DNA from: a virus
Strand: one strand, 5' to 3'
IMG/VR virus record: IMGVR_UViG_3300008954_000003
Coordinates: 95,630 to 159,629 of that record
Length of the DNA: 64,000 nt
Shown in pieces: positions 63,974 to 64,000 of the stretch; the stretch's first letter is position 1; every line of letters starts with the position of its first letter. A program made the translations under genes and the position numbers. The notes under the pieces were generated by a model. The model was not told the origin of the DNA, did no database searches, and was given only the letters and a program-made list of their open reading frames with translations.

Positions 63974-64000
63974 ACAAATGATGGGGTTGGCAGGGTCGTG

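Overview
The window is a tightly packed piece of a large contractile-tailed bacteriophage (myovirus) genome. Almost every gene lies on the plus strand, ATGA and TAATG overlaps are common, ribosome-binding sites are strong AGGAGG types, and the base composition is AT-leaning. The proteins I can recognise are T4-like in architecture (sheath, duplicated tail tube, gp53-like wedge, gp32-like SSB, UvsX/RecA, DnaB-type helicase), but the replication set also holds bacterial-type parts: a full-length DNA polymerase III alpha subunit (DnaE), a small family A polymerase, a WGR-type ATP-dependent ligase, a class II ribonucleotide reductase, ThyX, GroEL and a GroES-like protein. The host is a bacterium using ordinary sigma70-type promoters; a lipoprotein-like signal peptide hints at a Gram-negative host, but this is not settled.

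Layout: 1-14571 is the neck, tail and baseplate module. 14571-24000 is replication and recombination (PolA, a tubulin-like protein, SSB, RecA, ligase, FEN1-like nuclease, DnaB helicase), interrupted at about 20.5-21.6 kb by a strikingly GC-rich block of four small foreign genes. 24-33 kb carries nucleotide metabolism (MazG-like, NrdJ, ThyX), a GroES-like protein, a kinase-like protein and many very small membrane or zinc-ribbon proteins. 33.3-39 kb has a dual-specificity phosphatase, a nucleotidyltransferase and DnaE. 39-52 kb mixes late virion genes (acidic core protein, exonuclease, amidoligase-like protein) with GroEL, dUTPase and an adenine methyltransferase. 52-60 kb is an accessory region with small paralogous genes, three tRNAs and a probable structured RNA. 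60-64 kb has a histone H1-like protein and a MoxR/VWA pair.

Regulation can be read at two levels. Near-consensus sigma70 promoters (TTGAC[A/T/C], 16-17 bp, TATAAT-like) precede ssb, dnaB, dut, the MoxR gene and several others. At dut, 46946 and 59828 the promoter is interlaced with an intrinsic-terminator hairpin that only read-through RNA can form. A separate motif, CTANTTAT, sits 23-42 bp upstream of virion-type genes and is the best candidate for a phage-specific late promoter. A small zinc/sigma-region-4-like protein is encoded just upstream of one of these sites.

Most notable: the interlaced terminator-promoter modules, the candidate late promoter, a probable frameshifted tail-assembly chaperone, the split GroES/GroEL pair, two DNA polymerases of different families, a candidate tubulin-like protein, a kinase-like protein with a possible head-targeting leader, families of small paralogs around the tRNAs (one copy broken by a single base), and a probable new structured RNA at about 59.48-59.69 kb.
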